A stretch of DNA of 25,349 bases from JBJXGF01 sp046153015 (GCA_046153015.1 JBJXGF010000400.1:1-25349); one strand, 5' to 3'; shown: positions 13,146 to 21,668, counted from the first letter of the stretch. The notes: a model not told the origin generated them from the sequence alone. Made by a program: numbers and translations.

Positions 13146-14063
13146 GTGCTCGCAGTGGAGGTCGACCGGCTGAGCGTCCGCTACGGACGCCTGACCGCAG
13201 TCGAGGCGCTCTCGTTCTCGGTCAATGCCGGGCAGGTGGTGACCCTGCTCGGGCCGAACGGCGCCGGCAAGACCACCACGGTCGAGACCTTGGAGGGGTT
13301 CCGCCGCCCCGACGAGGGGTCGGTGCGCGTGCTGGGGCTCGACCCGGTGCGCGACCACGCCGCGTTCACCCGCGCCGCCGGCGTGATGCCCCAGCGCGGC
13401 GGCATCTACAACGGCATCCGCCCCGGGGAGGCGCTGCGCCTCTTCGCCGCCTACTACCCGAACCCGCTCGACCCGGCGGCGCTGCTCGAACGGGTCGGCC
13501 TCACCGGGCGGGCCCGCACGAGCTGGCGACGGCTCTCGGGCGGCGAGCAGCAGCGCCTGTCGCTGGCGTTGGCGCTGGTGGGTCGGCCCCAGGTGCTCTT
13601 CCTCGACGAGCCCACGGCCGGCGTGGACCTCGACGGCCGACGGGTGATCCGCGAGCTGGTGGACGAGGCGCGGCGGGCGGGCGTGGCGGTGCTGCTCACC
13701 ACCCACGACCTCGACGAGGCGGAGCGCATGTCGGACCGGGTGGTGATCATCGACCGCGGCCGGCTGGTGGCCTCGGGCACGCCCGACGAGCTGCGGGCCA
13801 GCGCGGCGCTGGCCGATCTGCGCTTCGCCGCGCCGGCCGGGATCGACCTGGTGGAGCTGGGCGCCGCGCTCGGGGCCAGCGTCGAGGAGGTCACCCCAGG
13901 CGAGTACCTGGTGCGCGGCGAGCCGACACCGGCCCTCGTGGCCGAGCTCACCCGCTGGCTGGCCGACCGCGACCTGGCCCTCGGGGACCTGCGGGCCGGC
14001 CGCCAGCGGCTGGAGGATGTGTTCCTGCGCCTGACCCGCTACGGCGAGGGGCTGGAGGGCTGA
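13146..14063 (+). CDS. ABC transporter ATP-binding protein
   Basis: This 305-residue ABC ATPase of the CcmA/DRA exporter type energises the adjacent ABC-2 permease. Walker A is GPNGAGKT (36-43), the Q-loop lies near Q83 (MPQRGG), the signature is LSGGEQQ (130-136), Walker B is VLFLDEP (150-156), and the switch His is H187 in TTHDLDEAE. Residues 225-305 form the C-terminal extension typical of drug and lipid exporters (ending LEDVFLRLTRYGE). The GTG start lies 56 bp from the divergent serS. Its TGA shares TGATG with the permease start. In mycobacteria a similar ABC pair lies close to ctaA/ctaB, so a link to oxidase or heme biogenesis is possible but is inference. Confidence 0.94.
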   Translation: MLAVEVDRLSVRYGRLTAVEALSFSVNAGQVVTLLGPNGAGKTTTVETLEGFRRPDEGSVRVLGLDPVRDHAAFTRAAGVMPQRGGIYNGIRPGEALRLFAAYYPNPLDPAALLERVGLTGRARTSWRRLSGGEQQRLSLALALVGRPQVLFLDEPTAGVDLDGRRVIRELVDEARRAGVAVLLTTHDLDEAERMSDRVVIIDRGRLVASGTPDELRASAALADLRFAAPAGIDLVELGAALGASVEEVTPGEYLVRGEPTPALVAELTRWLADRDLALGDLRAGRQRLEDVFLRLTRYGEGLEG

Positions 14064-14797
14064 TGCGCGCCCTCCTCGCCCAGCTCCGGATCGAGCTGAC
14101 GCTGAGCCTGCGCCAAGGCGAGCAGCTGCTCGTGGCCCTCGGCATCCCGCTGCTGCTGCTGGTGTTCTTCTCCACCGTCGACGTGCTGGCCCTGCCCGAG
14201 GGGGTGACCGACCCGGTGGAGTTCCTGGCGCCGTCGGTGCTGGCGTTGGCGGTGATGTCCAGCGCCTTCGTCAGCCTCGCCATCGCCACCGGGTTCGAGC
14301 GCCAGTACGGGGTGCTCAAACGCCTCGGGGTCACGCCGCTCGGGCGGCCCCGCCTGCTCGCCGCGAAGATCGCGGCGGTGGCGGTGATCGAGCTCGTTCA
14401 GGCCGCGGTGATTGTGGCCGCGGCGTGGGCGCTCGGCTGGCGGCCGGAGGTCTCGCCCGGCGCGCTCGCCGGCGCCGTGGCCCTCGGCACCGCCGCGTTC
14501 GCCGGGCTGGCGCTGGTGCTGGCCGGGAGGCTGCGCGGCGGGCTCACCCTCGCCCTCGCCAACGCGCTCTACGTGGTGCTGCTGCTCATAGGCGGGATCG
14601 TGATCCCCCTCGAGCGCCTCCCCGCCGGCCTGCGCGCCGCGGCGCGGCTCACGCCGGCCGCCGCCCTGTCGGAGCTGGTCCACGCCGCGCTCGGCGCCGA
14701 GGGGATCGACACGGCCCGGCCGTGGTTGGTGCTGGCGGTCTGGGCGGCGGTCCTGCCCGCCGCCGCCGCCGCGCTGTTCCAGTGGGAGGAGCGCTAG
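14063..14797 (+). CDS. ABC-2 type transporter permease
   Basis: This 244-residue integral membrane protein has six predicted helices, the first at GEQLLVALGIPLLLLVFF. It has the ABC-2 family layout: an amphipathic N-terminal helix (ALLAQLRIELTLSLR), a central conserved loop FERQYGVLKRLGVTPLGRPR after helix 2, and the helix 5 region VVLLLIGGIVIPLERLPAGL. It pairs with the preceding ATPase by a 1-nt stop/start overlap. The transported substrate is unknown. It converges on the ctaG stop with only about 10 bp between, and no terminator hairpin was seen. Confidence 0.92.
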   Translation: MRALLAQLRIELTLSLRQGEQLLVALGIPLLLLVFFSTVDVLALPEGVTDPVEFLAPSVLALAVMSSAFVSLAIATGFERQYGVLKRLGVTPLGRPRLLAAKIAAVAVIELVQAAVIVAAAWALGWRPEVSPGALAGAVALGTAAFAGLALVLAGRLRGGLTLALANALYVVLLLIGGIVIPLERLPAGLRAAARLTPAAALSELVHAALGAEGIDTARPWLVLAVWAAVLPAAAAALFQWEER

Positions 14798-14807
14798 GGC
14801 GAGCCGC

Positions 14808-15713
14808 CTAGGAGGGAGTCGGGCGCTCGTGCGGCGCCCGGTCGAGCTCCTCCAAGCGGGCGAACTCGCGCTCCACGTGGTCCCACGTGAGCACGTCGCG
14901 CTCGGAGACCGTCACGCCCGCCCGCTCGGCCCGCTCGTGGCGGGCCGCCCACGAGAAGAACAGGTAGGTGATGATCGTCCACAGGTAGGCCCCGCCGGCC
15001 AGCTTCATGATCAGCCCGGCCGCCTGCTGGTCCTGCGCCACCGTCACGCCCCACAGCCGCAGGTCGTGGTCGTACGCGGAGTAGAGCGCGTTCTCGGCGA
15101 AGGTGAGGAACGCCGCCGGGATCGTGGGCAGCACCGACATCAGGAACAGGTAGACCATCTGGGCCGGCAGCGACACCCGAGCCTCGGGCAGCGGCCCGCA
15201 GACCGGCGCCCACATGCAGAGCGCGGCGACCACCAGCAGGGTGTGAGCCACGTAGTGGAGCGGCCCCACCGTGACCGAGGTGTTCACCACCCAGGCCACG
15301 TGAGACGCGGCCACCAGCGCGTTGAACAGGACCCCGGCGACGACGGGTCGGGTGAGCCGACGCACCACGCGATAGGCGCGGCCCCGCCCCAGCACCAAGC
15401 GGGCCAGCCACTCCGGCGTGGCCAGGAGCATGAGCGGCGGGAAGAGGAACGTGAGCAGCAGGTGCTGCACCATGTGCAGGCTGTAGAGCCGCTCCTCGGC
15501 GATGTCGTGGAGCGGCCAGTCCGACGCCGCCCACAACACGAAGATCCCGGCCACGAAGAACCCGGTCTGACGACGGGTGAAGGCCGCGCCGGAAACCGCC
15601 GCCTTCGGGCCGATGACCCGCCCGGCGTAGAGCCGCGCCGCCACGACCCCGGCCACCAGCAGCCACACCTCGGGGTGGGCCTGCCAGGCGGGCAGCGCCG
15701 CGACGGCCAGCAC
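14808..15713 (-). CDS. ctaG: Cytochrome c oxidase assembly protein, CtaG/caa3 type
   Basis: This 301-residue membrane protein of the Bacillus-type CtaG family (caa3_CtaG) is required for copper insertion or assembly of caa3 oxidase. Around seven hydrophobic helices are visible. Conserved histidines H80 and H84 lie in LYSLHMVQHLLLTFLFPPLM, and further ones in ASHVAWVVNTS and GPLHYVAH. The family fragment SVLPTIPAAFLTFAENALY is present, as is the terminal helix GGAYLWTIITYLFFSWA. The C-terminus is a charged cytoplasmic tail. The GTG start shares one base with the TAG of subunit IV (TAGTG), so it is the last gene of the oxidase operon. It is unrelated to the mitochondrial Cox11-type CtaG. Confidence 0.92.
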   Translation of the reverse strand: MLAVAALPAWQAHPEVWLLVAGVVAARLYAGRVIGPKAAVSGAAFTRRQTGFFVAGIFVLWAASDWPLHDIAEERLYSLHMVQHLLLTFLFPPLMLLATPEWLARLVLGRGRAYRVVRRLTRPVVAGVLFNALVAASHVAWVVNTSVTVGPLHYVAHTLLVVAALCMWAPVCGPLPEARVSLPAQMVYLFLMSVLPTIPAAFLTFAENALYSAYDHDLRLWGVTVAQDQQAAGLIMKLAGGAYLWTIITYLFFSWAARHERAERAGVTVSERDVLTWDHVEREFARLEELDRAPHERPTPS

Positions 15714-16066
15714 TAGTCGGCGAAGAACTCGAAGGCCATCAGGAACACGAAATACACCAGGCCAGCCAGGCCGAGGCCGGAGATGAAGATCCGCCGCAGC
15801 ATCGGATGGTCGAACTTGAGGTGCATGAAGTACGCCGCGACCAGGCCGAACTTCACCGAGGCCATGATCAGCAGCGACACGATCACGAACGCGGTGTTCT
15901 CGAAGATCGGCAACGCGCTCTTGAAGTACGTGGCCGTCTCGACGGCGGTTATCACGCCGAGGATCAGGGCGATCTTGATGTACAGCCAGTCGGAGTGCTG
16001 CGGGTGCGAGTCGGCCTCGCCGTGGGCGTGGCCGTGCTCAGCGGGGGCATGTTCGGCGGCGGTCAT
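15713..16066 (-). CDS. Cytochrome c oxidase subunit IV, bacterial COX4 type
   Basis: This 117-residue protein has a His-rich N-terminus (HAPAEHGHAHGEADSHPQHS), then three hydrophobic helices and the family pattern MASVKFGLVAAYFMHLKFDH (helix 2 and loop). It is a small accessory subunit of aa3/caa3 oxidases needed for stability. The frame is open 18 codons further upstream, but that would run into the subunit III gene. The ATG at 16066 is 14 nt after the subunit III stop, with GGAG upstream, and gives a normal family length. The His-rich leader may bind copper, but this is speculation. Confidence 0.88.
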   Translation of the reverse strand: MTAAEHAPAEHGHAHGEADSHPQHSDWLYIKIALILGVITAVETATYFKSALPIFENTAFVIVSLLIMASVKFGLVAAYFMHLKFDHPMLRRIFISGLGLAGLVYFVFLMAFEFFAD

Positions 16067-16080
16067 GCGGGCGGCTCCGG

Positions 16081-16740
16081 TCACGGGACGAGGTAGACGA
16101 CCGCGAAGATCACGATCCACACCACGTCGACGAAGTGCCAGTACAGGGCGACGACTTCGAGGGTTTCCGCGTTCTCCTGGCGGAGTCGGCCTCGCAGCGA
16201 GGTGACGAAGAGCGACATCAGCATCACGATGCCGATCGTCACGTGCACGCCGTGGAAGCCGGTGAGCGTGAAGAACGCGGAGCTGAAGATGTTGGTGGTG
16301 TAGCCGAGCCCCTCACGGTAGAAGGAGGTGAACTCGTAGACCTGCCCGGCGATGAACGTGGCGCCGAGCATGGCGGTGGCGAGCAGCCACACTCGCGACC
16401 GGTCGATCTCGCCTCGCTGCAGCGCCGACAGCGCCAGCACGATCGTGAGCGAGCTCATCAGCAGCACGAACGAGCTCACCGACGTGAACGGAATGTCAAA
16501 GATCTGCCCGCCGAGCTTGTTCACCGGCAGGTCGGTGATGTCGTTCAGGGTCTTCTTGTACAGCAGGAACGTGGAGATCAGCCCACCGAAGAGCAGGCAC
16601 TCCGAGCCGAGGAACAGCCACATCGCCAGCTTCGTGTTGCTGATGCCGGTGTTGGCGGCGTGCGGCTCGTGGCCGCCATGGCCGTCGTGGTCGCCGTGCT
16701 CGCTCGGTGCGTGCGCCCCGGCGGTGAGGGTCTCAGCCAA
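16081..16740 (-). CDS. ctaE: Cytochrome c oxidase subunit III
   Basis: This 219-residue protein has seven helices less the first two of the mitochondrial form, the usual actinobacterial arrangement. Conserved elements: E47 in FLGSECLLFGG (the DCCD-reactive Glu), TGFHGVHVTIG, and the last helix YWHFVDVVWIVIF with its His and Asp. The N-terminus is His-rich (HGDHDGHGGHEPH). The start is TTG at 16740. It lies inside the last codons of the catalytic subunit I gene and is preceded by GGGGAGG with a 6-nt spacer, so TTG is well supported. It is translationally coupled to subunit I through an 8-nt overlap. Confidence 0.95.
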   Translation of the reverse strand: MAETLTAGAHAPSEHGDHDGHGGHEPHAANTGISNTKLAMWLFLGSECLLFGGLISTFLLYKKTLNDITDLPVNKLGGQIFDIPFTSVSSFVLLMSSLTIVLALSALQRGEIDRSRVWLLATAMLGATFIAGQVYEFTSFYREGLGYTTNIFSSAFFTLTGFHGVHVTIGIVMLMSLFVTSLRGRLRQENAETLEVVALYWHFVDVVWIVIFAVVYLVP

Positions 16741-18742
16741 CGACGACCTCCCCGGTCTCGGTTGCGGCGGCGGCCTCGGGCGCTCCGCCGTCGTGGTCGT
16801 GCCCGCCGTGGTCGTCCCCGTGGCCGCCGCCGGGCTCGTCGGCCGGCTCGAACACCCAGCCGTACAAACCGATCAGCGTCAGCAGCGCCCCGGGGATCGT
16901 CAGCCAGAGCGTGAAGATCAGGCCGTAGCCGATCAGCGGCAGCCCCACGGCCACCACCAGCGGCCAGTAGGACGGCGAGGGCAGGTGCACGTTCTGGGCG
17001 TCGCCCCGCTGCACCACCTCGGAGGTGGCCCGGATGCGCACGGCCCGCCCCCGCTCGTCCTCGCCGTACTTGCGGTGCCAGAACTCGTCCCGGTGGGTCA
17101 CCACCGGCACCTCGTCGAAGTTGTGCTCGGGGGCGGGCGAGGGGATCATCCACTCGAGGCTGCGCGAGTCCCACGGGTCGGCCTCGGGCTTGGGCAGGTG
17201 CTTGGACTGCTTGTACGAGTAGGCGATGTTGTAGATGAACACCAGCACGGCCACGGCGATGACGAACGAGCCGATCGAGGACACGAGGTTCCAGAAGTTG
17301 AAGCCGTACCCGTCGGAATAGCGGTAGATCCGCCGGGACATGCCCTGCAGGCCGAGGATGTGCATCGGGCCGAACGTGAGGTTGAAGCCCACGAGGATGA
17401 CCCAGAAGTGGACCTTGCCGAGCTTCTCGTTCAGGAAGTAGCCGAACGCCTTCGGCCACCAGAAGTACATGCCGGAGAACAGCCCCATCAGGGCGCCGCC
17501 GAAGAGCACGTAGTGGAAGTGGGCGACGATGTAGTAGGTGTCGGTCTGCTGGCTGTCGGCCGGCGCGACGGCGTGGCTGACGCCGGACAGCCCGCCGATC
17601 GTGAACATGGCCACCAGGCCGATGGCGAACAGCATCGCCGAGTTGAGGTGGAGCTTGCCGCCCCACATGGTGGCCATCCAGTTCAGGATCTTCACGCCCG
17701 TGGGCACCGCGATGAACATGGTGGAGAGCGAGAACGCCGCCACCGACACCGGGCCGATGCCCGAGGCGAACATGTGGTGCGCCCACACGCCCCAGCCCAT
17801 GAACCCGATGGCGATGCCGGAGAACACCATGAACGGGTAGCCGTAGATGGGCTTGCGGGAGAAGACCGGGATCACCTCGGACACGATCCCGAACGAGGGA
17901 AGGATCAGGATGTAGACCTCGGGGTGGCCGAAGATCCAGAAGAGGTGCTGCCACAGCAGCGGATCGGCGCCCTGCTCCACGTTGAAGAAGTTGGCGTCGA
18001 AGAGCCGGTCGAACATCAGGAGGAAGAGCGCCACCGTGATGACCGGCAGGGCGAACAGCAGCAGGAACTGCACCACCAGGGTCATCCACGTGAACACCGG
18101 CATCTTGAACAGCGACATGCCCGGGGCCCGCATGTTCAGCACGGTGGTGATGAGGTTGATCGACGAGACGAGCGAGCCGATGCCGGCGATCGTCAGGCCG
18201 ATCGTGTAGAAGTCGATGCCGTGCCCGGGTGCGAAGGTGACCGAGGAGTTCGGCACGTAGTTGAACCAGCCGCCGTCGGGCCCGCCGCCGAGGAACCAGC
18301 TCGTGTTGAGGAAGATGGCGCCGGCCAACCAGACCCAGAGCGACAGCGCGTTGAGGCGGGGAAAGGCCACATCACGTGCGCCCACCTGCAGCGGGAGCAG
18401 GTAGTTGGCGAACGCCGCCGCCATCGGCATGATCACGAGGAACACCATCGTCAAGGCGTGCATCGTGTAGACCTGGTTGAAGATCTCCGCGCCGAGCACT
18501 TTGCCCTCGGGACGGGCGAGCTGCATCCGGATCAGCAGCGCCTCGAAGCCCCCGATGAGGAAGAACAAGAAGGCGAAGGCGCCGTACATGATGCCGATCT
18601 TCTTGTGATCGACCGTGCTCACCCAGCTCCGCCAGCCGGTCTTCGTCTTCGGCCGGGCCAACACGCCCAGCGGGTCGAGCGCCGCCACGCCCGCCCCGGA
18701 GGGCAGGGCAAGCTGCTCGGTGGGCTTCTCCACAAGCGCCAT
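16733..18742 (-). CDS. ctaD: Cytochrome c oxidase subunit I (catalytic, A-type)
   Basis: This 669-residue heme-copper oxidase core reduces O2 to water and pumps protons. Ligands are complete: H95 (YTMHALTM, heme a), H273 with E275 and Y277 (FGHPEVYILILP, CuB, proton-gate Glu and cross-linked Tyr), H322 and H323 (WAHHMF, CuB), and H408 and H410 (AHFHYVLFGG, hemes a3 and a). D124 (GARDVAFP, D-channel) and K351 (PTGVKI, K-channel) are also present. After helix 12 there is a 100-residue linker and then an extra two-helix hairpin at about 588-640 (SPSYWPLVVAVGLPL...YGWVFEPAD) like the actinobacterial CtaF subunit IV, followed by a His/Asp-rich tail. A Shine-Dalgarno (GAGGAA) lies 8 nt upstream. 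It sits between subunits II and III in the operon. Confidence 0.97.
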   Translation of the reverse strand: MALVEKPTEQLALPSGAGVAALDPLGVLARPKTKTGWRSWVSTVDHKKIGIMYGAFAFLFFLIGGFEALLIRMQLARPEGKVLGAEIFNQVYTMHALTMVFLVIMPMAAAFANYLLPLQVGARDVAFPRLNALSLWVWLAGAIFLNTSWFLGGGPDGGWFNYVPNSSVTFAPGHGIDFYTIGLTIAGIGSLVSSINLITTVLNMRAPGMSLFKMPVFTWMTLVVQFLLLFALPVITVALFLLMFDRLFDANFFNVEQGADPLLWQHLFWIFGHPEVYILILPSFGIVSEVIPVFSRKPIYGYPFMVFSGIAIGFMGWGVWAHHMFASGIGPVSVAAFSLSTMFIAVPTGVKILNWMATMWGGKLHLNSAMLFAIGLVAMFTIGGLSGVSHAVAPADSQQTDTYYIVAHFHYVLFGGALMGLFSGMYFWWPKAFGYFLNEKLGKVHFWVILVGFNLTFGPMHILGLQGMSRRIYRYSDGYGFNFWNLVSSIGSFVIAVAVLVFIYNIAYSYKQSKHLPKPEADPWDSRSLEWMIPSPAPEHNFDEVPVVTHRDEFWHRKYGEDERGRAVRIRATSEVVQRGDAQNVHLPSPSYWPLVVAVGLPLIGYGLIFTLWLTIPGALLTLIGLYGWVFEPADEPGGGHGDDHGGHDHDGGAPEAAAATETGEVVVG

Positions 18743-18768
18743 GTCGCTGCTTCCTCGTTCCTCTCGCC

Positions 18769-20196
18769 CTACTGCAGCGTGGACAGGTAGGCCACCAGGT
18801 CGTCGATCTGCTCTTCGGTGAGGTTCAGGTTGGGCATGCCCCGCCCGAACTCCTTCAGGTCACGCGGGCGTTCGGTCGTGGTCGTGGTGGCGCCCGACGC
18901 GGGGGCCGGCGCCTCTTCGGAGGCCTCTTCCGCGGCGGCGTCGAGCTTCTCGCTCAGCGCCACCGCCCGAGCCGACGGGTCCGGCGCCATGGCCTTCACG
19001 CCCGGCGGGTTGCGCAGCCACTCCTCGAGCGACACACGGTCGAGCGTGCCGTCCTCGTTCTTCAGCGGCAGGATCGACCCGGCGATCGTGGCCCGCGACA
19101 TGAGGTGCGTGAGGTCGGGCGCCACGCCCGCCACCTGCTGGGGCACGGTGTTGCCGTTCGCGCCCTTCCAGCAGGACACGCCGGGCCGGTACTGGCGCTC
19201 GTCCTCGGCGCCGGCGCTGTCGCGGGGAAGCGGCTCGCACCCGTCGCTGTTCACCCCGCGGACCTCGTGGCAGCGGGCGCACTGGGCCACGAACAGGTCG
19301 AGCCCCCGGCGGGCCTCCACGGCGGAGGCGGGCGGGATCGCCGAGTCGGCCTGCTGGTCGAGCAGCCACCGCTCGAACTCGGCCGGCGAGCGGGCGTCGA
19401 CCACCATCCGCATGTTGGCGTGGGAGAGGCCGCAGAACTCCGTGCACTGGCCGAGGTAGCGGCCGGGCTCGTCGGCTTCGAACCACAGGTCGTGGACGCG
19501 GCCGGGCACGGCGTCCTTCTTGCCGTTCAGGGCCGGGATCCAGAAGCTGTGGATCACGTCGTTGGAGGTGATCTTCAGCGCCACGGGCTGGCCGGCCGGC
19601 ATCACCAGCTCGTTCGCGGTGATCACGTCGCCCTTGTCGCCGTACTCGCCGTTGCCGTTCGTGTCGTAGATGTACCGCCACCACCACTGCTGGCCCTCGA
19701 CGCGCACGGTGAGCGCGGTGTCGTCGGGCGTGTCGGCCAGCTTGAACAGGGTGGCGACGGTGGCGACCGCAATGGCCAGCAGCACCACGCCGGGGGCGAT
19801 GGTCCAGCCCAGCTCCAGCTTGGTGTTGCCGTGGATCTGCTCGGGGAACTCCTCGTCGCCCGGGCGGCGGCGGAACTTCACGGCGATGTAGAGCACGCCG
19901 AAGTTGACGATCACGAACACCACGCCGGCCACCACGAACACCGGCGTGGACAGGTTGTCGATGTCGCGGGCGGCGGGGCCCTTCGGCTTCAGCGTGTCGA
20001 GCGGGGCGTCCTGTGCGCAGCCGGCGAGCAGGATCGCCAGCGCCGCCCAGAGCACGAGCGCGACGAGCCGGGACCGGCAGCGTGGCCGGCGCGGCGAGGT
20101 GAGGTCGGGTTGCGCGTCCAACGAGTCCACCGGGAGGGCAGTGTTGCCGCCGAGGCGATGACGGGCCAACTTGTGCGCTCGGGAATCGGCGCTCAC
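18769..20196 (-). CDS. ctaC: Cytochrome c oxidase subunit II with fused cytochrome c (caa3 type)
   Basis: This 475-residue protein accepts electrons from soluble or bound cytochrome c and passes them to heme a. It has a lipoprotein-like segment (LVALVLWAALAILLAGC, lipobox Cys60), two membrane helices (84-107 and 130-152) and the aromatic patch EGQQWWWRYIYD. The CuA site is H216 (VIHSFWIP), C251, E253, C255, H259 and M262 (CTEFCGLSHANM). The C-terminal cytochrome c domain contains CARCH at 306-310 and a probable axial Met near 454 (GRGMPNLN), with a Thr-rich linker. The long open frame continues upstream, but the GTG at 20196 overlaps the preceding stop by 4 nt (GTGA), so I chose it. This leaves a rather long 42-residue n-region, and a GTG at 20130 is an alternative. 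Confidence 0.93.
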   Translation of the reverse strand: MSADSRAHKLARHRLGGNTALPVDSLDAQPDLTSPRRPRCRSRLVALVLWAALAILLAGCAQDAPLDTLKPKGPAARDIDNLSTPVFVVAGVVFVIVNFGVLYIAVKFRRRPGDEEFPEQIHGNTKLELGWTIAPGVVLLAIAVATVATLFKLADTPDDTALTVRVEGQQWWWRYIYDTNGNGEYGDKGDVITANELVMPAGQPVALKITSNDVIHSFWIPALNGKKDAVPGRVHDLWFEADEPGRYLGQCTEFCGLSHANMRMVVDARSPAEFERWLLDQQADSAIPPASAVEARRGLDLFVAQCARCHEVRGVNSDGCEPLPRDSAGAEDERQYRPGVSCWKGANGNTVPQQVAGVAPDLTHLMSRATIAGSILPLKNEDGTLDRVSLEEWLRNPPGVKAMAPDPSARAVALSEKLDAAAEEASEEAPAPASGATTTTTERPRDLKEFGRGMPNLNLTEEQIDDLVAYLSTLQ

Positions 20197-21056
20197 GAGT
20201 GGCTCTCCGCCGACTCGCCCTCGTGCTCGACGCCCGGCTCGTGCGGGTGGTACTCGCGCTCGCCGCGGGCCACGCCGATGATGCCCCCGGCCAGGACCGC
20301 CAGCGCGAACGCCACGAGCAGGCCGGTCACAAGGTTCTTGTCCAGCTTGGGCCGCACCGCCAGCGCGGCGGCCACGAGGAAGATCACGGCGGCCACGCCG
20401 ATGCCGACCACGACCGAGCCGAGCTCGGACACCGTGAGCAGCACCCGGGAGAACCCGATCACCACGAACGCGATCACGAGCGCCCCGGCCACCGGGACCT
20501 CGATCGGGTTCATCAGCCGGTTGCGCAGCGCCTGGTTGGCCGCTGGGTCGGCGGTGGCCCGATCGGCCCAGGCCTGCATCATCCACTCGATGCCCACGAA
20601 CGCGAACAGCCCGGCGCCGATCCAGAAGAACGCCTCGCTGATCGCCAGCCCGAGCACGCCGACCCCCACCGAGAAGCCCACCAGCGGGCCCCAGTAGTTG
20701 GGCGTGCCGGCCAGGCGCAGCGGCGGCGCCTCCGGGGTCCTGGCCACCTCGGCGAGCGAGCGGGCGTCCGCGTCGCGAATGGCCACGCTGACGAGGCCGA
20801 GCGTGAGCGAGACGGCCGCGGCGCCGAGCAGGATCGTGTAGCCGACGTGGTCGCCGACGGCGCCCTTGTAGCCGAGGGTGAGCGCACCGAGCGTGCTGCC
20901 GATGAAGCGGGCCAGGTGCTCGGTGAGCTCGCTGTCCCACCCCATGGTGCGCAGGGCGTGCCAGTCGGCGGCGCCGCTGGTCCACCCGTAGACCACGGCC
21001 GCCACGAAGAAGGCCCCGGCCATGCCGACGTAGTGCTTGAACCCGGTGGTGAGCAT
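20193..21056 (-). CDS. CtaF-like enlarged membrane subunit of the oxidase cluster
   Basis: This 287-residue protein has about seven hydrophobic helices (near 10-28, 72-93, 123-141, 142-160, 187-207, 212-234 and 241-262) and an acidic/His tail. I do not recognise the whole protein. Parts resemble the actinobacterial oxidase subunit IV (CtaF): the first helix with VVYGWTSG, and a hairpin beginning GTPNYWGPLVGFSVG (Y121, W122). That hairpin also parallels the SPSYWPLVVAVGLP hairpin at the C-terminus of catalytic subunit I. CtaF is normally about 130-140 residues, so this form is doubled in size with extra helices. It sits between the degenerate subunit III and subunit II and overlaps the subunit II start by 4 nt, so it is surely part of the complex or its assembly. 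CtaF homology is a hypothesis. Confidence 0.75.
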   Translation of the reverse strand: MLTTGFKHYVGMAGAFFVAAVVYGWTSGAADWHALRTMGWDSELTEHLARFIGSTLGALTLGYKGAVGDHVGYTILLGAAAVSLTLGLVSVAIRDADARSLAEVARTPEAPPLRLAGTPNYWGPLVGFSVGVGVLGLAISEAFFWIGAGLFAFVGIEWMMQAWADRATADPAANQALRNRLMNPIEVPVAGALVIAFVVIGFSRVLLTVSELGSVVVGIGVAAVIFLVAAALAVRPKLDKNLVTGLLVAFALAVLAGGIIGVARGEREYHPHEPGVEHEGESAESHS

Positions 21057-21066
21057 CGTCTCTCGC

Positions 21067-21666
21067 CTACTTCGTGACGTAGACCGCGTACCAGATCACG
21101 GCGAACACCGCGACCGTGGCGAACCAGTACACCGTGGCCGCCGCCGGACCGTCCGCGATGCGCCGGTACTGACCGGACAGGGCGCGGAAGGCGGCGACGG
21201 CGAAGAACAGCAGGCCCACGACGGTCATCACCAGATGACCACCGACGATCGCGAAGATGAGCAGACCGGACGTGGTCGAGACGGTGAGTCCGCTCGTGGC
21301 CAGCAGGTAGGTGCTCTGGTTGATGAAGGCCACGGCCAGGAGCAGCGTGACCCCGAGGGCGAGGTAGGCGTGTTGGCGATCACCGCGCCCCAGGGCCTGC
21401 ACGGCCCAGAGGGCGGGCACGGTCGAGATCAGCATCGTCAACATCAGCATGTTGGCCGGCACGAGCGAGATGACCGCATCGTCGGGCAGCCAGCTCTCGC
21501 CCTGCGTGAGGGAGTCGGCGCGCAGCGCCAGGTAGATGCCGACGAGGCCCATGAAGAACATGACCGACGCCGCCGCCGCCAGTGTGGAGCCCACCACCAT
21601 GACCCGAGGCCGGGCGGGGGGAGGCGGCGGGGCGAGCGTCGCCGCGATCGCGCCGTTGCTGGCCAT
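21067..21666 (-). CDS. Degenerate cytochrome c oxidase subunit III paralogue
   Basis: This 199-residue protein has five hydrophobic helices in the subunit III pattern. It aligns with the functional subunit III encoded downstream: FMGLVGIYLALR with FGGLISTFLLYK, GHLVMTVVG with FHGVHVTIG, and TVYWFATVAVFAVIW with the last helix. Key residues have changed: the DCCD-type Glu (E47 in the functional copy) is S34, the second His of the FHGVH motif is Met147, and the His and Asp of YWHFVD are F182 and V185. H144 remains. The N-terminus is Pro-rich (APPPPPARPR). The ATG is 2 nt after the stop of the degenerate subunit I gene. The gene is intact with normal codon use, so it is presumably functional in some non-catalytic role. 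Confidence 0.85.
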   Translation of the reverse strand: MASNGAIAATLAPPPPPARPRVMVVGSTLAAAASVMFFMGLVGIYLALRADSLTQGESWLPDDAVISLVPANMLMLTMLISTVPALWAVQALGRGDRQHAYLALGVTLLLAVAFINQSTYLLATSGLTVSTTSGLLIFAIVGGHLVMTVVGLLFFAVAAFRALSGQYRRIADGPAAATVYWFATVAVFAVIWYAVYVTK

Positions 21667-21668
21667 GA

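Noticed and set aside
20197..20985. Upstream extension of the subunit II frame to 738 codons
   Set aside because: It is antisense-free but lies in another frame of the CtaF-like gene and is Arg-rich shadow sequence. The 4-nt GTGA overlap marks the real start.
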